64,000 nt of DNA from Hellea sp039977295 (GTDB lineage: Bacteria > Pseudomonadota > Alphaproteobacteria > Caulobacterales > Maricaulaceae). How positions within the stretch are numbered: position 1 is the stretch's first letter; every line of letters starts with the position of its first letter. Positions 16,801 to 25,204 of the stretch are shown here, piece after piece. The notes beneath the pieces are model-generated. The model worked only from the letters and a program-made list of their open reading frames with translations, was not told the DNA's origin and made no database searches. The DNA lies in assembly GCA_039977295.1 (NCBI GenBank), contig JBDWDN010000011.1, positions 391,712 to 455,711 on the forward strand, in the 5' to 3' direction. Made by a program: the position numbers and the translations under genes.

Positions 16801-17505
16801 ATGTTTAAAACACTACGGACGATATTTTTAGGACGGGCAGCTCGAGCCGAGCAGGAGCTAGAAACAGCGCATGCCGCTATCATAATTGAGCAAAAAATTC
16901 GCGAGGCAGAAGCTGGTCATGCCATGGCCAAGCGCGGCCTTGCTAGTCTTATTACGCGGTCAAAATCTGAAGCCAAAGCTTTGAAAGTGCTTGAGACACG
17001 CATGGCGGATCTTGAGATGCGGACGCGTCAGGCTTTGACAGCAGGTAAGGACGGCTTGGCGCATGACGCAGCGGCGCTTTTGGCTCAGCTGGAGAATGAA
17101 CGTAATGTGCGAGAGCGCAGCTTAATGGGCTCCAAAGAAAAAGCCGAACGCATGCGCCTTGCGATTGAAAAGACGCACCGTCAACTCATCGACTTACGCC
17201 AAGGTCTTATCACCGCGAAGTCCATAGAGGCGGAACGTAAAGCCATTGGCCATATTAAAGGCGATATATCTGCCCATAGCGCCATTGCCGAAGGGGAGGC
17301 CGTATTGAAACGTTTACTGGGTAGCCCTGATCCCGTTGACGCGATTGAAGCGCTTGAGGAAATCGAAGCGGATCTTTCCGGCGATACGGTCATGGACCGA
17401 CTTTCAGAAGAAGGGTTTGGCGACTCTGGAAAAGTGAAAGCCAATGATATTTTAGAGCGCCTCAGACAGGAGACCTCGAAACCTAAGAAAGCCAAAACGG
17501 CTTAA
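16801..17505 (+). CDS. PspA/IM30 family membrane-stress protein
   Basis: 234 residues, almost entirely predicted coiled coil (for example ETRMADLEMRTRQALTAGKD) with the N-terminal amphipathic MFKTLRTIFLGRAARAEQEL of PspA/IM30 proteins. PspA oligomers coat and stabilise the inner membrane under envelope stress. ATG 16801 follows AAAGGAG at good spacing. It forms a two-gene operon with yiaA-like 26 bp downstream under control of the divergent TetR, rather than the PspF system of enterobacteria. Confidence 0.88.
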   Translation: MFKTLRTIFLGRAARAEQELETAHAAIIIEQKIREAEAGHAMAKRGLASLITRSKSEAKALKVLETRMADLEMRTRQALTAGKDGLAHDAAALLAQLENERNVRERSLMGSKEKAERMRLAIEKTHRQLIDLRQGLITAKSIEAERKAIGHIKGDISAHSAIAEGEAVLKRLLGSPDPVDAIEALEEIEADLSGDTVMDRLSEEGFGDSGKVKANDILERLRQETSKPKKAKTA

Positions 17506-17531
17506 ACTTAAGCACAAATAAGGAGACTATT

Positions 17532-17795
17532 ATGCTAGGACATTCACAAACTTGGATTACCTATAACTATATATGCGTCGGCGTGGCCTATGCCATGCTC
17601 GGTATGTCGCTCTTTCTCATGCCAATTAATTTAGCCACAAAGGGCTATGTCGGGATGGGAATCATCTTCCTCTCAGGCTCACTCGTCACCCTCGTCAAAA
17701 CGCTGCATGATTTGCGCGTCCAAAGCGATGTCAGCACCAAAATCGAAATGGCAAAGCAGGACAAGCTTCTCCAAGAATATGCACATGCGAGCTAA
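17532..17795 (+). CDS. YiaA/YiaB family inner-membrane protein
   Basis: 87 residues with two transmembrane helices (YNYICVGVAYAMLGMSLFLM and GYVGMGIIFLSGSLVTLVKT) as in the YiaAB domain, then a short charged cytoplasmic tail. AAGGAGA precedes the ATG. Its pairing with a PspA homologue fits a membrane-stress role. Confidence 0.85.
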   Translation: MLGHSQTWITYNYICVGVAYAMLGMSLFLMPINLATKGYVGMGIIFLSGSLVTLVKTLHDLRVQSDVSTKIEMAKQDKLLQEYAHAS

Positions 17796-17825
17796 ATTTT
17801 AACACGACCTCTCCAACCAACTGGG

Positions 17826-17903
17826 CCGCCTACTGTGTTTTCTCTCTCCCAGTGTAATGTGTGCGAAGCGCAAATTGCACAGGCACGGTGGGCGGTCTTT
17901 TTT
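17826..17903 (+). terminator. Large hairpin terminator of the pspA-yiaA operon
   Basis: GCCGCCTACTGTG near 17827 pairs with CACGGTGGGCGGT near 17882-17896, using G-U pairs, and TTTTTT follows. The loop of about 45 nt contains a second small stem (TGTGC/GCACA). A simple terminator is the likeliest reading; the loop structure would also allow a small RNA. Confidence 0.6.
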
Positions 17904-18057
17904 ATTCCCCTCCTTCATTCGCGCGAAAACTAGCGCAATGTAGCTTCACCTCCCACTTGACTTAAACGCCCCATCCGCTAATCCCCGCCCCTTACATAAC
18001 ACGTGTTCAAACCGCGCCGGACAGTTTATCCGATTGGCGGAAATGATGGAGAGTCTC

Positions 18058-19893
18058 ATGCACGCATATCGCAGCCACACCTGTGGCGAATTACGCAAAT
18101 CTCATGTTGGGGAAACCGTTCGTCTGTCGGGCTGGGTTCACCGGAAACGTGAACACGCCAACGCCCTTTTTATCGACCTGCGCGACCATTACGGTATCAG
18201 CCAAGTTGTCGTTTACCCAACGGCTTCATTTTATGAAGAGTTAAAGCGCTGTTCCAGCGAATCCGTCATTACGGTGACAGGCGAATTATTGGCTCGCGAC
18301 GCCGAAGCTGTGAATGCCGAAATCCCGTCAGGCGAAGTTGAGCTTCGCGCCGATGAAGCGATTATTGAAAGCGCCGCCGCGCCGCTGCCATTGCCCGTCT
18401 TTGGTGAGCAGGATTACCCTGAAGAGATACGTCTTAAGCACCGCTATCTCGATTTGCGCCGCGAGACATTGCATAAAAATATCATCATGCGCGGCCAAGT
18501 GATTAACTCACTCCGTAGCCGTATGATCGGCCAAGGCTTTACAGAATTCCAAACGCCAATCCTTACGGCGAGCTCGCCTGAGGGCGCGCGTGACTTCCTC
18601 GTGCCGTCACGTCTGAACCCCGGTAAATTTTACGCCCTGCCGCAAGCGCCGCAGCAATTTAAGCAGCTTTTAATGGTAGCGGGCTTTGACCGTTATTTCC
18701 AAATCGCGCCTTGTTTTCGCGACGAAGACGCGCGTGCTGATCGCTCACCCGGTGAGTTCTATCAGCTTGATGTTGAGATGAGCTTTGTGACACAAGAAGA
18801 CGTCTTCCAAGCGATTGAGCCCGTTATGGCCGGCGTCTTTGAAGAGTTCGCAGATGGCCGCGAAGTGCAAACGCCGTTCCCGCGTATTCCATATAAGGAA
18901 TCGATGGAAAAATACGGTTCGGATAAACCCGATTTGCGTATTCCGTTTGAGCTTACTGACGTGTCTGAATTCTTCACAGATGAGGCGAAAACTGGCTTCG
19001 GTATTTTTGCTAAAATCACAAAAGGCGGCGGTAAGGTTATCGCTATTCCAGCCCCCCAAGCTTCGGCTAACAAGTCGCGCAAATTCTTCGATAGTATGGA
19101 CAAATGGGCCAAGAAAGAAATGCAAGCCCCAGGTCTTGGCTATGCCCGTTTGAAAGAAGCAGAGGGAGGCGGCGTTGATTCTCAAGACCCAGTCCTTAAA
19201 AACTTTGAGCCTGCGCATCTTACAGCGCTGCTCGAAAAAATGGGCCTCGGTGCAGGCGACGGAATTTTCTTCTCTGCAGGTAAAACAGGCGACGCCTATA
19301 AGCTCGCGGGCGCGGCGCGTAACAAAGTTGCGGCTGACCTCGACCTCATTCCAGAAGGCGTGTTTAAATTTTGCTGGGTCATCGATTATCCGATGTATGA
19401 ATGGGACGAAGACAATAAGAAAATCGACTTCTCGCATAACCCGTTCTCAATGCCGCAAGCTCCTGAAGGCAAAACGGCGATGGACGTCTTGCAAGAGGCC
19501 GATACCGTTGAGAAACAACTAGATATTCTCGCCTACCAATATGACATTGTCTGTAACGGCGTAGAGCTATCCTCAGGTGCAATCCGAAACCATAAAGCGG
19601 ACGTAATGTATAAGGCATTTGATATTGCAGGTTACGGCCCTGAAGTTGTCGAAGACAAATTTGCGGGCATGATTAACGCCTTTAAATTCGGCGCGCCGCC
19701 TCATGGCGGTATTGCGCCAGGCGTTGACCGTATTGTCATGCTCCTCGCAGGAACAAACACAATTCGCGATGTTATTCTTTTCCCGATGAACGGCCAAGCA
19801 CAAGATCTAATGATGAACGCGCCTGCCGAAGTTGATAATAAGCAGCTCAAAGAGTTGCACCTTAAATTGGTGCCGCCTACGCCCAAGGACTGA
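18058..19893 (+). CDS. aspS: Aspartyl-tRNA synthetase, bacterial type
   Basis: 611 residues. An OB-fold anticodon-binding N-terminus (VRLSGWVHRKREHANALFID) is followed by the class II catalytic core: RYLDLRRE, QSPQQFKQ-type QAPQQFKQLLM (motif 2 region) and FRDEDARADRSPGEFYQLD. The GAD insertion comes next, then motif 3 (GGIAPGVDRIVMLLAG). The His in KREHANA sits where non-discriminating AspRS enzymes have His rather than Leu, so it may charge both tRNA-Asp and tRNA-Asn (inference). ATG 18058 is chosen over TTG 18034 because GGAGAG precedes it at suitable spacing. Confidence 0.97.
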   Translation: MHAYRSHTCGELRKSHVGETVRLSGWVHRKREHANALFIDLRDHYGISQVVVYPTASFYEELKRCSSESVITVTGELLARDAEAVNAEIPSGEVELRADEAIIESAAAPLPLPVFGEQDYPEEIRLKHRYLDLRRETLHKNIIMRGQVINSLRSRMIGQGFTEFQTPILTASSPEGARDFLVPSRLNPGKFYALPQAPQQFKQLLMVAGFDRYFQIAPCFRDEDARADRSPGEFYQLDVEMSFVTQEDVFQAIEPVMAGVFEEFADGREVQTPFPRIPYKESMEKYGSDKPDLRIPFELTDVSEFFTDEAKTGFGIFAKITKGGGKVIAIPAPQASANKSRKFFDSMDKWAKKEMQAPGLGYARLKEAEGGGVDSQDPVLKNFEPAHLTALLEKMGLGAGDGIFFSAGKTGDAYKLAGAARNKVAADLDLIPEGVFKFCWVIDYPMYEWDEDNKKIDFSHNPFSMPQAPEGKTAMDVLQEADTVEKQLDILAYQYDIVCNGVELSSGAIRNHKADVMYKAFDIAGYGPEVVEDKFAGMINAFKFGAPPHGGIAPGVDRIVMLLAGTNTIRDVILFPMNGQAQDLMMNAPAEVDNKQLKELHLKLVPPTPKD

Positions 19894-19908
19894 GGCTAAA
19901 GTTCTGCA

Positions 19909-19935
19909 TCCTCACCCCACTAAGGTGGGGTGAGG
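19909..19935. terminator. Bidirectional hairpin between aspS and pentapeptide gene
   Basis: CCTCACCCCAC and GTGGGGTGAGG form an 11-bp perfect stem around TAAG, centred between two convergent stop codons. It lacks a strong T-run, so it may also be a short palindromic repeat. Confidence 0.6.
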
Positions 19936-19955
19936 ACGCGCTCTAATGATTTGAC

Positions 19956-20873
19956 TTAGCGCTCTATAACCCGCTTTGAATTCACTAAATCCGAATGGAT
20001 GCTTTGTAGCTTTCGCCTTAGCGGGCGATTACTTGTCGGTGTCGCTTTCAAGATGATTTCTACATCTTTAATGGCGCGTTCCAATTTTTTCGCGGCTTCG
20101 GCCATAGCAGGGTCAAGCCCTGAATGGTCATGATCCGCTTCAGCAAGTTGCGTTCCTTCGCAATAAGGAACGGACAGGCCGTAAGGCAGTTTTGTATTCA
20201 TGTTACCGCAAGCGGCATTAAGTTGCTCTTGATTTAGGCCTTGGGTCATGGACAGGTCAGCATCAGACAGATCGGTCGCCATCATCGTCGCATCAAGCAA
20301 TATTGCATTGCCGAATGTGACCTTGTTGAAATGCCCGCCATCCAAATTCGCTTTGTGCAGATTGATATGATCGAGTTTGGCATCAGCGAAGTTGGCATTT
20401 TGAAAATTCACATCCGTCGCAGTCGCGCGTTCAAATGTGGTTTTGCGAAAATCACCGCTTTGGAACTGCCCGCGTGTCAGGTCGGCGCGCCGAAAATTGC
20501 CGCCAATAAATACAGATTCGCCTAGCTTCGCCTCGGTCAAGGTCGCGTCTTCCAGGTTGGCGCCGTTCAAATTCACATTCTTACCTTCAATACTATAGAG
20601 CAAGGCTTTGCGAAATTGGGTTCCTGTTAGGTTAGAGCCGTCGAAATTGCCGCCCGACAAATTTGAATTGTTAAATAGAGAGCCTGAAAAATTAGCGTTC
20701 TTGAGTTCGACGCCGTTCATACGCTTATTAGACAGGTCACATTGCGAACAAGACCCAGAAGAAGAGTGAATACGCGCATCCACACGGATCGGAGATTGCG
20801 CCTGCGCGGAAGCAGAAAATGCCGCGAAAGCGAGCGCGCTGAGCGCTATTTTAATGCTATGGTCCCTTATCAT
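19956..20873 (-). CDS. Exported pentapeptide-repeat protein
   Basis: 305 residues. The signal peptide (IALSALAFAAFSASAQAQ) is followed by a Cys pair (SCSQC) and then about 20 pentapeptide repeats of the A(D/N)Lxx type from residue 50 to 200, for example ANFSGSLFNNSNLSGGNFDG. These build a right-handed quadrilateral beta-helix. The C-terminal 80 residues are helical and charged. A periplasmic or surface location is likely; function unknown. It converges on aspS. Confidence 0.88.
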   Translation of the reverse strand: MIRDHSIKIALSALAFAAFSASAQAQSPIRVDARIHSSSGSCSQCDLSNKRMNGVELKNANFSGSLFNNSNLSGGNFDGSNLTGTQFRKALLYSIEGKNVNLNGANLEDATLTEAKLGESVFIGGNFRRADLTRGQFQSGDFRKTTFERATATDVNFQNANFADAKLDHINLHKANLDGGHFNKVTFGNAILLDATMMATDLSDADLSMTQGLNQEQLNAACGNMNTKLPYGLSVPYCEGTQLAEADHDHSGLDPAMAEAAKKLERAIKDVEIILKATPTSNRPLRRKLQSIHSDLVNSKRVIER

Positions 20874-21153
20874 CTCGCTTCATATACAGTTTTCCACCTG
20901 AATAGACGATTAAAATCCCTGTAATGTAACGAAGAATAGCAGTGGCGTGGTATTTTAGTGACAGTGGGGCTTTTGACGGGGAAAGGTGATGTTTGGCAAC
21001 GGCTTGGAGGCGAACATTAGCTTAGGGGCTTGAAGCGCCCAAAATAAGACGCTCAGTGATTTCCGCTTTTCTAATAAAATCGGGCATTACCTATGGGCTT
21101 GAAACAAGTTTGGTTCTCGATATGGTTCTATTAGAATTAGTACAAGGTACATT

Positions 21154-21762
21154 GTGAGCGATTTAGATCGGATTATTACTTTCATTCAAAATTGGGCTGG
21201 GATTTCTGACAAGCCTTCCAACCCAAGAGCGATATCTGATGACGTGCCTGAAGGGATAAAAAAACTTAATGATAAATTGGGGGCTTTTTGGGACGTTTTG
21301 CCATTCCCATTTAGCCCGGCAAAGCTGGATCACAACACTGAACGTGGCTTGTTTAGGGTTCAAGACATGATTGAAAACCCACGAGTGGAAAAATCAAATT
21401 CCCAAGATTTTACTACATTGATCAGTGAAAATCAGGGTGTCTGGCATTTTTACTACGATGATAAACATAACTTACTTTATGAAGGGGATTGGACTTGGGG
21501 AGAGTTGGATAGCTCATATTCTCCCATACCTTTTCCAGCAAAATTAGATGATGCTCTATGCTTTACACTTATGGTGAACTTCTTCTTCTATATGGATAAC
21601 GGAGTTTGGGACGATACTTCAACAAATCCCGAGGATGTCTGGCCCAATGATATAACTGTTAAGCTATGGCATCATCCGTCCTGGGGGTATTTCAAAGGAT
21701 TTTGGACAAATTCAGATGGTAACGCCCTTTTATTTGATGGAATGGGACTAATCAGAAAATAG
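21154..21762 (+). CDS. SMI1/KNR4 (SUKH)-like protein, possible orphan immunity protein
   Basis: 202 residues from GTG 21154. The segment ISENQGVWHFYYDD, followed by aromatic and acidic residues (GDWTWGEL), resembles the ENQG motif of SUKH-superfamily proteins, many of which neutralise polymorphic toxins. The DNA is AT-rich compared with aspS and the pentapeptide gene. No toxin gene is adjacent, so any immunity role would be as an orphan. About 60 bp downstream begins the duplicated nrdJ 3' fragment. The family call is by motif only. Confidence 0.5.
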   Translation: MSDLDRIITFIQNWAGISDKPSNPRAISDDVPEGIKKLNDKLGAFWDVLPFPFSPAKLDHNTERGLFRVQDMIENPRVEKSNSQDFTTLISENQGVWHFYYDDKHNLLYEGDWTWGELDSSYSPIPFPAKLDDALCFTLMVNFFFYMDNGVWDDTSTNPEDVWPNDITVKLWHHPSWGYFKGFWTNSDGNALLFDGMGLIRK

Positions 21763-21821
21763 GTTTGCAAAATCTTTTGGATGGTTCTGCTTTCGCCAAA
21801 AAGGAGGAATAATCGAGCGTC

Positions 21822-22012
21822 TTAAAATCGCTCCAAGTAAGCCCCTCGGCATCATCCGCTTTGACCCTAAATCAGCGTGCAGCTCCTTAAGAACAGCCCG
21901 TCGTCGTGCCGCAGCTATCGCATTTTTGGCAGGTGCCCTTCCGAATAAGGGTGAAGTGACCGTATTCAGGGCAGGGGGCTCCTGTATAGCCATGGAACCG
22001 GGCCTTTTGCGC
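21822..22012 (-). repeat. About 190-bp direct repeat, left copy (nrdJ 3' end)
   Basis: Aligns with 25014-25204 over about 190 bp, with roughly 85-90% identity in the coding part by eye. It includes the end of nrdJ and about 65 bp of 3' flank in the same orientation. The two copies bracket a 3-kb group of VOC and regulator genes. Confidence 0.85.
21887..22012 (-). pseudogene. nrdJ: Fragment of nrdJ encoding the C-terminal zinc ribbon
   Basis: The frame ends KCDSCGTTTGCS exactly as in the intact nrdJ at 25078. Preceding residues (ARFHGYTGAPCPEYGHFTLI) match ARFQGYTGDPCPECGHFTLI. The second Cys of the first CxxC pair is changed to Tyr, so the zinc site would not form. Homology stops about 10 residues upstream, so this is a remnant of about 42 codons. 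An in-frame ATG at 22069 would give a 60-residue ORF, with no sign that it is used. Confidence 0.85.
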
Positions 22013-22190
22013 TCTATTGACCGAGATTCGATAATTCCTAAAGTCTACTTTTGCCTCCCAAAAAGACATAAGGTGAGTGTCTCAAAACCGCCTGCGGGTT
22101 TAATATATTGCGGCGATCCATTGAATCCGTAGCCTAAAATAGGGCGCCGTGAATATTCGCGAAAAGCTATTCCCCACCTGGTCTTCTTTC

Positions 22191-22982
22191 TTACTGCGGG
22201 ACAACGTCGGGCGAGTAGTTTTTCAAGAACTCAGCACTTGGGGGAATGGGCCTAATAATGTCAATCAATACGCCATTTGGATCAGCCGTAATGAAGTGAC
22301 GCTGCCCCCAAGGTTCATCGCGAAGTGTCAATAGAATGGGTAGATCGTTGGACACCGCCTTACTGTACTCGGACTTTGCATCTGCAACTTCAAAATTCAG
22401 GATTAGACCACTAGTTGGAACACGGGCCACTTTAGGAACTGTTTCATGATCAAATCTTAGAATGGCCAAGTTTACATCTTTGTGCTTTTCAGATTGAAGG
22501 TGAATATACCAGTCACTGTCATATTTTGAGATGAAGCCAAAGTTGCTTGTGTAAAAATCGGCCGTACCTCTGACATCCTCTGTTTGAATCACTGGATTAT
22601 ATTGGGTAATATTCATGGTTTCGGCCTTTACTTTTACTTTGGTTAGAGGCGCTTTTGCGCTATTCAATAAGGAGGTTCCGTTTCCGTCCACTAACTCCTG
22701 AACGTGTCCTCGCCGGACTTTACAGACGATCGTTTTCCTTTGATTGTTAGCTTTTGAAATAAATGTAATTTTTTTAATCGTAGCCCCTCTCATAGACTTG
22801 AATTTAAGAGAAATTCCTTCAGCGCTTTTGTTCACAATGCCATTATCAGCGGCGCTTATTGCGGTTCGGCAAGCCGTTACTGAGGCTTGCTCTTGGTTTG
22901 CAAAAGAGGTGGCGGGGGCATTTAAGCCTAACGCAAGTGTTAGGCCTAATATTCGCATCTTTGAATTTGTTTTGGATTGCAT
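22191..22982 (-). CDS. Exported protein with a C-terminal VOC (glyoxalase-like) domain
   Basis: 263 residues. AAGGAG lies 6 nt before ATG 22982. The signal peptide is around MRILGLTLALGLNAPATSFA. Residues 25-110 have two Cys (TACRTA, IVCKVRR) and no known domain. From about 115 there is a VOC fold: YNPVIQTEDVRGTADFYTSN, then WYIHLQ, LILNFEVADAKSEYSKAV and FITADPNGVLIDII. VOC proteins bind metals or small ligands (glyoxalases, dioxygenases, antibiotic-binding proteins); the function here is unknown. It is divergent from a TetR gene with a palindrome between them. AT-rich DNA and the flanking nrdJ duplication suggest acquisition. Confidence 0.75.
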   Translation of the reverse strand: MQSKTNSKMRILGLTLALGLNAPATSFANQEQASVTACRTAISAADNGIVNKSAEGISLKFKSMRGATIKKITFISKANNQRKTIVCKVRRGHVQELVDGNGTSLLNSAKAPLTKVKVKAETMNITQYNPVIQTEDVRGTADFYTSNFGFISKYDSDWYIHLQSEKHKDVNLAILRFDHETVPKVARVPTSGLILNFEVADAKSEYSKAVSNDLPILLTLRDEPWGQRHFITADPNGVLIDIIRPIPPSAEFLKNYSPDVVPQ

Positions 22983-23077
22983 TTCTTGCTCCTTATCTAA
23001 TTTCTAATTTGGGATGAATGAAATTTGCCTGCAAACGAGACATTGAGTATTTTTCATAGACTTCTTCTCATAAAACA

Positions 23078-23100
23078 TTTACATACATACTGAATGTAAA
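23078..23100. promoter_or_regulatory. Candidate TetR operator in divergent promoter
   Basis: TTTACAT (23078-23084) and ATGTAAA (23094-23100) form a perfect 7-bp inverted repeat with a 9-nt spacer, 27 bp before the TetR gene and between two divergent genes. A similar TTTACA/TGTAAT pair occurs at 24986-25006. Confidence 0.55.
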
Positions 23101-23126
23101 CTCATATATACATACAGGCTGATTGC

Positions 23127-23714
23127 ATGCAAGTAAAATCAAATAAAGCGCGTTCAAACGAGATGCGGGCTAAGCTCATAACTACGGCACGAGACCTATT
23201 TACCTCTCGAGGATACTCGGACACATCCACCCCAGAGATTGTAAAGAAGGCAGGCGTAACAAGAGGGGCTCTCTATCATCACTTTCCTGACAAGAAGGCG
23301 CTATTTCGCGCAGTCATCAAAGCGGAAGCAGAAAAAGTGGCAAATCAAATAGAGAGTCATAGTCAAATTGAAGGCTCGGCACGTGACGCCATATCGCGTG
23401 GTTCTAAAGCCTACTTTGAAGCGATATCTGGTTCTGGAAGTGCGGCGCTCCTGCTACTGGAAGGTCCGGCGGTGCTTGGCCTCTCTGAAATGGCAGAAAT
23501 TGACTCGCTAACAAGTGGCCAAGAGCTTAAGCAAGGCCTAGAACATGCCGTGTCTCAAGGTGAGTTAGCCAATGATATGCCAATCCAAGAGATGTCCGAC
23601 ATTCTCTCGGCAGCCTTTGATCGTGCAGCATTATCCTCGATCAGTAACCCGGCCAAGAAAGACGTTTATGAGGCCGCTATTAGTAAGTTGATCGGCGCAT
23701 TGTTTCAGTCATAA
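23127..23714 (+). CDS. TetR/AcrR family regulator
   Basis: 195 residues. The N-terminal TetR HTH is clear: LITTARDLFTSRGYSDTSTP, EIVKKAGVTRGALYHHFPDK, KALFRAVI. The C-terminal domain is helical with LLLLEGPAVLGLSEMAEIDS, of the AcrR/TetR_C type. It sits between exported VOC genes on the opposite strand, so control of that group is likely (inference). It is inside the region bracketed by the nrdJ duplications. Confidence 0.9.
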   Translation: MQVKSNKARSNEMRAKLITTARDLFTSRGYSDTSTPEIVKKAGVTRGALYHHFPDKKALFRAVIKAEAEKVANQIESHSQIEGSARDAISRGSKAYFEAISGSGSAALLLLEGPAVLGLSEMAEIDSLTSGQELKQGLEHAVSQGELANDMPIQEMSDILSAAFDRAALSSISNPAKKDVYEAAISKLIGALFQS

Positions 23715-23817
23715 CGCATTCTAATCGCCCGAGCGTATTAAAGTCGCCCAATCTAAGCCTTAGAGATGAGAGGCGGCTTTCGCCCAAAGAAAACCGCTGA
23801 TATAATGTCAAGTTCTT

Positions 23818-24309
23818 CTAAATAGAGACAAGGCCTATCAAAGCCAAAGCATTGCCATCAAAATCATGAAACTGTTGAATTTTTAGATCACCGGCCGGAG
23901 TGCTTTGGACTGTTTCTACAGGGCCATCTAAAGTCACTTTGACGTTCCTGAGGCGTTTTACGGCTTCATTAAAATCATCAACTTCGAAGTAAATGATGGA
24001 TGTTGGTGAGCTTGTGGGGCGGTCGGCATCATAGGCAATCATTAAGCGAATTCCTGCCATATCAAAAAAGGCCATTCCGTTACTTTCGAACAGGAAAGGC
24101 AAACCAAGCGTATCTCGGTAATAGATTATAGCTTTAGGTAGGTCGCTGGTAGTTATAGCAATTTGTTGAATAGGTTTTCCTGATAACCCTGCAGACGTCA
24201 TTTGGGTTACGCTAATGGGGGCTGCACACACTGTCGGTATAAAAGTCACGCTGAAGGCAAACAAAGTAAAGACCCAAACACGCAATATTCTAAAAGTGAG
24301 TTTAAGCAT
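23818..24309 (-). CDS. Exported VOC-domain protein
   Basis: 163 residues. The hydrophobic N-terminus (LRVWVFTLFAFSVTFIPTVC) looks like a signal peptide or anchor. A single VOC domain follows: IQQIAITTSDLPKAIIYYRD, then TLGLPFLFESNGMAFFDMAG, SIIYFEVDDFNEAVKRL and FHDFDGNALALIGL. The start overlaps the 3' end of the LuxR-VOC gene by 8 bases, so the two are translationally coupled. Substrate or ligand unknown. Confidence 0.82.
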   Translation of the reverse strand: MLKLTFRILRVWVFTLFAFSVTFIPTVCAAPISVTQMTSAGLSGKPIQQIAITTSDLPKAIIYYRDTLGLPFLFESNGMAFFDMAGIRLMIAYDADRPTSSPTSIIYFEVDDFNEAVKRLRNVKVTLDGPVETVQSTPAGDLKIQQFHDFDGNALALIGLVSI

Positions 24310-24958
24310 TGTTCGCCTCCTGATTTTTAGCTGTAACTAAACGGGACATCAGTCCCAATGGTTGCCCATCCATGTCATTGAAAAATGACATCCACTCTTC
24401 CGTTCCATCATCATGTTTGTGAATCATATGTGGAGCTGAGATAATGTCGACATTTCGCGAAATTAAGGCCACATGGGCTTGGTGGATGTTTTCGACAGCG
24501 AAATATAAAATAGAATTTGTCTTCGGATTTCCTTTGTTCAAAAATATCCGAGTCCCCATACAGTTAAAAAACGACAAATCTCCAAACGAATAAAGGTGTT
24601 CAAGACCAAGAATGTCACGAAACCAATCGGTTGCTTTTTCTACATCTGTTACATTCCGCGCTACCTGTCCTAACGATTGAATTTTGATACTGTCCATGAG
24701 GGCTTCACCTTTAGATTTTTTTGAAAGATTGCTATCGGCTCGGATGCCTTGCCAAATACGTAACTCTGAGCGATTTTTGAGACTTAATTTTACCAGTATA
24801 TTCGCGACATGAAATTTAATGGCATTAAGGCTTACATCTTGTTTTTCGGCAATTTGTGGGTTGGTAAGCCCGTGCCTTATCCCTTCCACGACTTTCCATT
24901 CAGACGGAGTCAGAGTATCTTGGTGTGGCGGACGGCCTCTGCTGTGAGCTGTTTTCAT
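24302..24958 (-). CDS. LuxR-type HTH fused to a VOC domain, possible one-component ligand sensor
   Basis: 218 residues. Residues 14-65 form a LuxR/GerE HTH: LTPSEWKVVEGIRHGLTNPQ, IAEKQDVSLNAIKFHVANIL, VKLSLKNRSELRIW. From about residue 85 there is a VOC domain (IQSLGQVARNVTDVEKATDW, FRDILGLEHLY, SILYFAVENIHQAHVAL, FFNDMDGQPLGLMSR). HTH at the N-terminus with a ligand-type fold at the C-terminus suggests a single-protein sensor. It overlaps the next VOC gene (23818-24309). A TTTACA/TGTAAT half-palindrome lies 28 bp upstream, so the nearby TetR may control it. Confidence 0.82.
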   Translation of the reverse strand: MKTAHSRGRPPHQDTLTPSEWKVVEGIRHGLTNPQIAEKQDVSLNAIKFHVANILVKLSLKNRSELRIWQGIRADSNLSKKSKGEALMDSIKIQSLGQVARNVTDVEKATDWFRDILGLEHLYSFGDLSFFNCMGTRIFLNKGNPKTNSILYFAVENIHQAHVALISRNVDIISAPHMIHKHDDGTEEWMSFFNDMDGQPLGLMSRLVTAKNQEANNA

Positions 24959-24985
24959 TTAGTCAGTTTAACGACTGAAAGCCTA

Positions 24986-25006
24986 TTTACACTACCCGAA
25001 TGTAAT
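24986..25006. promoter_or_regulatory. Second candidate TetR site upstream of the LuxR-VOC gene
   Basis: TTTACA (24986-24991) and TGTAAT (25001-25006) resemble the arms at 23078-23100 and share the sequence GAATGTAA, but the spacer is two bases shorter. Position fits a promoter operator for the gene starting at 24958. Confidence 0.35.
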
Positions 25007-25013
25007 CGTGCTG

Positions 25014-25204
25014 TTAAAACTGTCCCAAGTAAGCCGCGCAAAACACCCGCTTTAACGCCGCATCAGAGCGCAGCTCCCTAAGAACAGCCCGTTGTCGTGC
25101 CGCAGCTATCGCATTTTTGGCAGGTTCCATTGCGGATAAGTGTGAAGTGACCGCATTCAGGGCAGGGATCACCTGTATAGCCTTGGAAACGCGCATTTTG
25201 CGAC
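25014..25204 (-). repeat. About 190-bp direct repeat, right copy (intact nrdJ 3' end)
   Basis: Contains the true end of nrdJ and its 3' flank. It is matched by 21822-22012 in the same orientation, with about 3.0 kb between copies. Confidence 0.85.
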
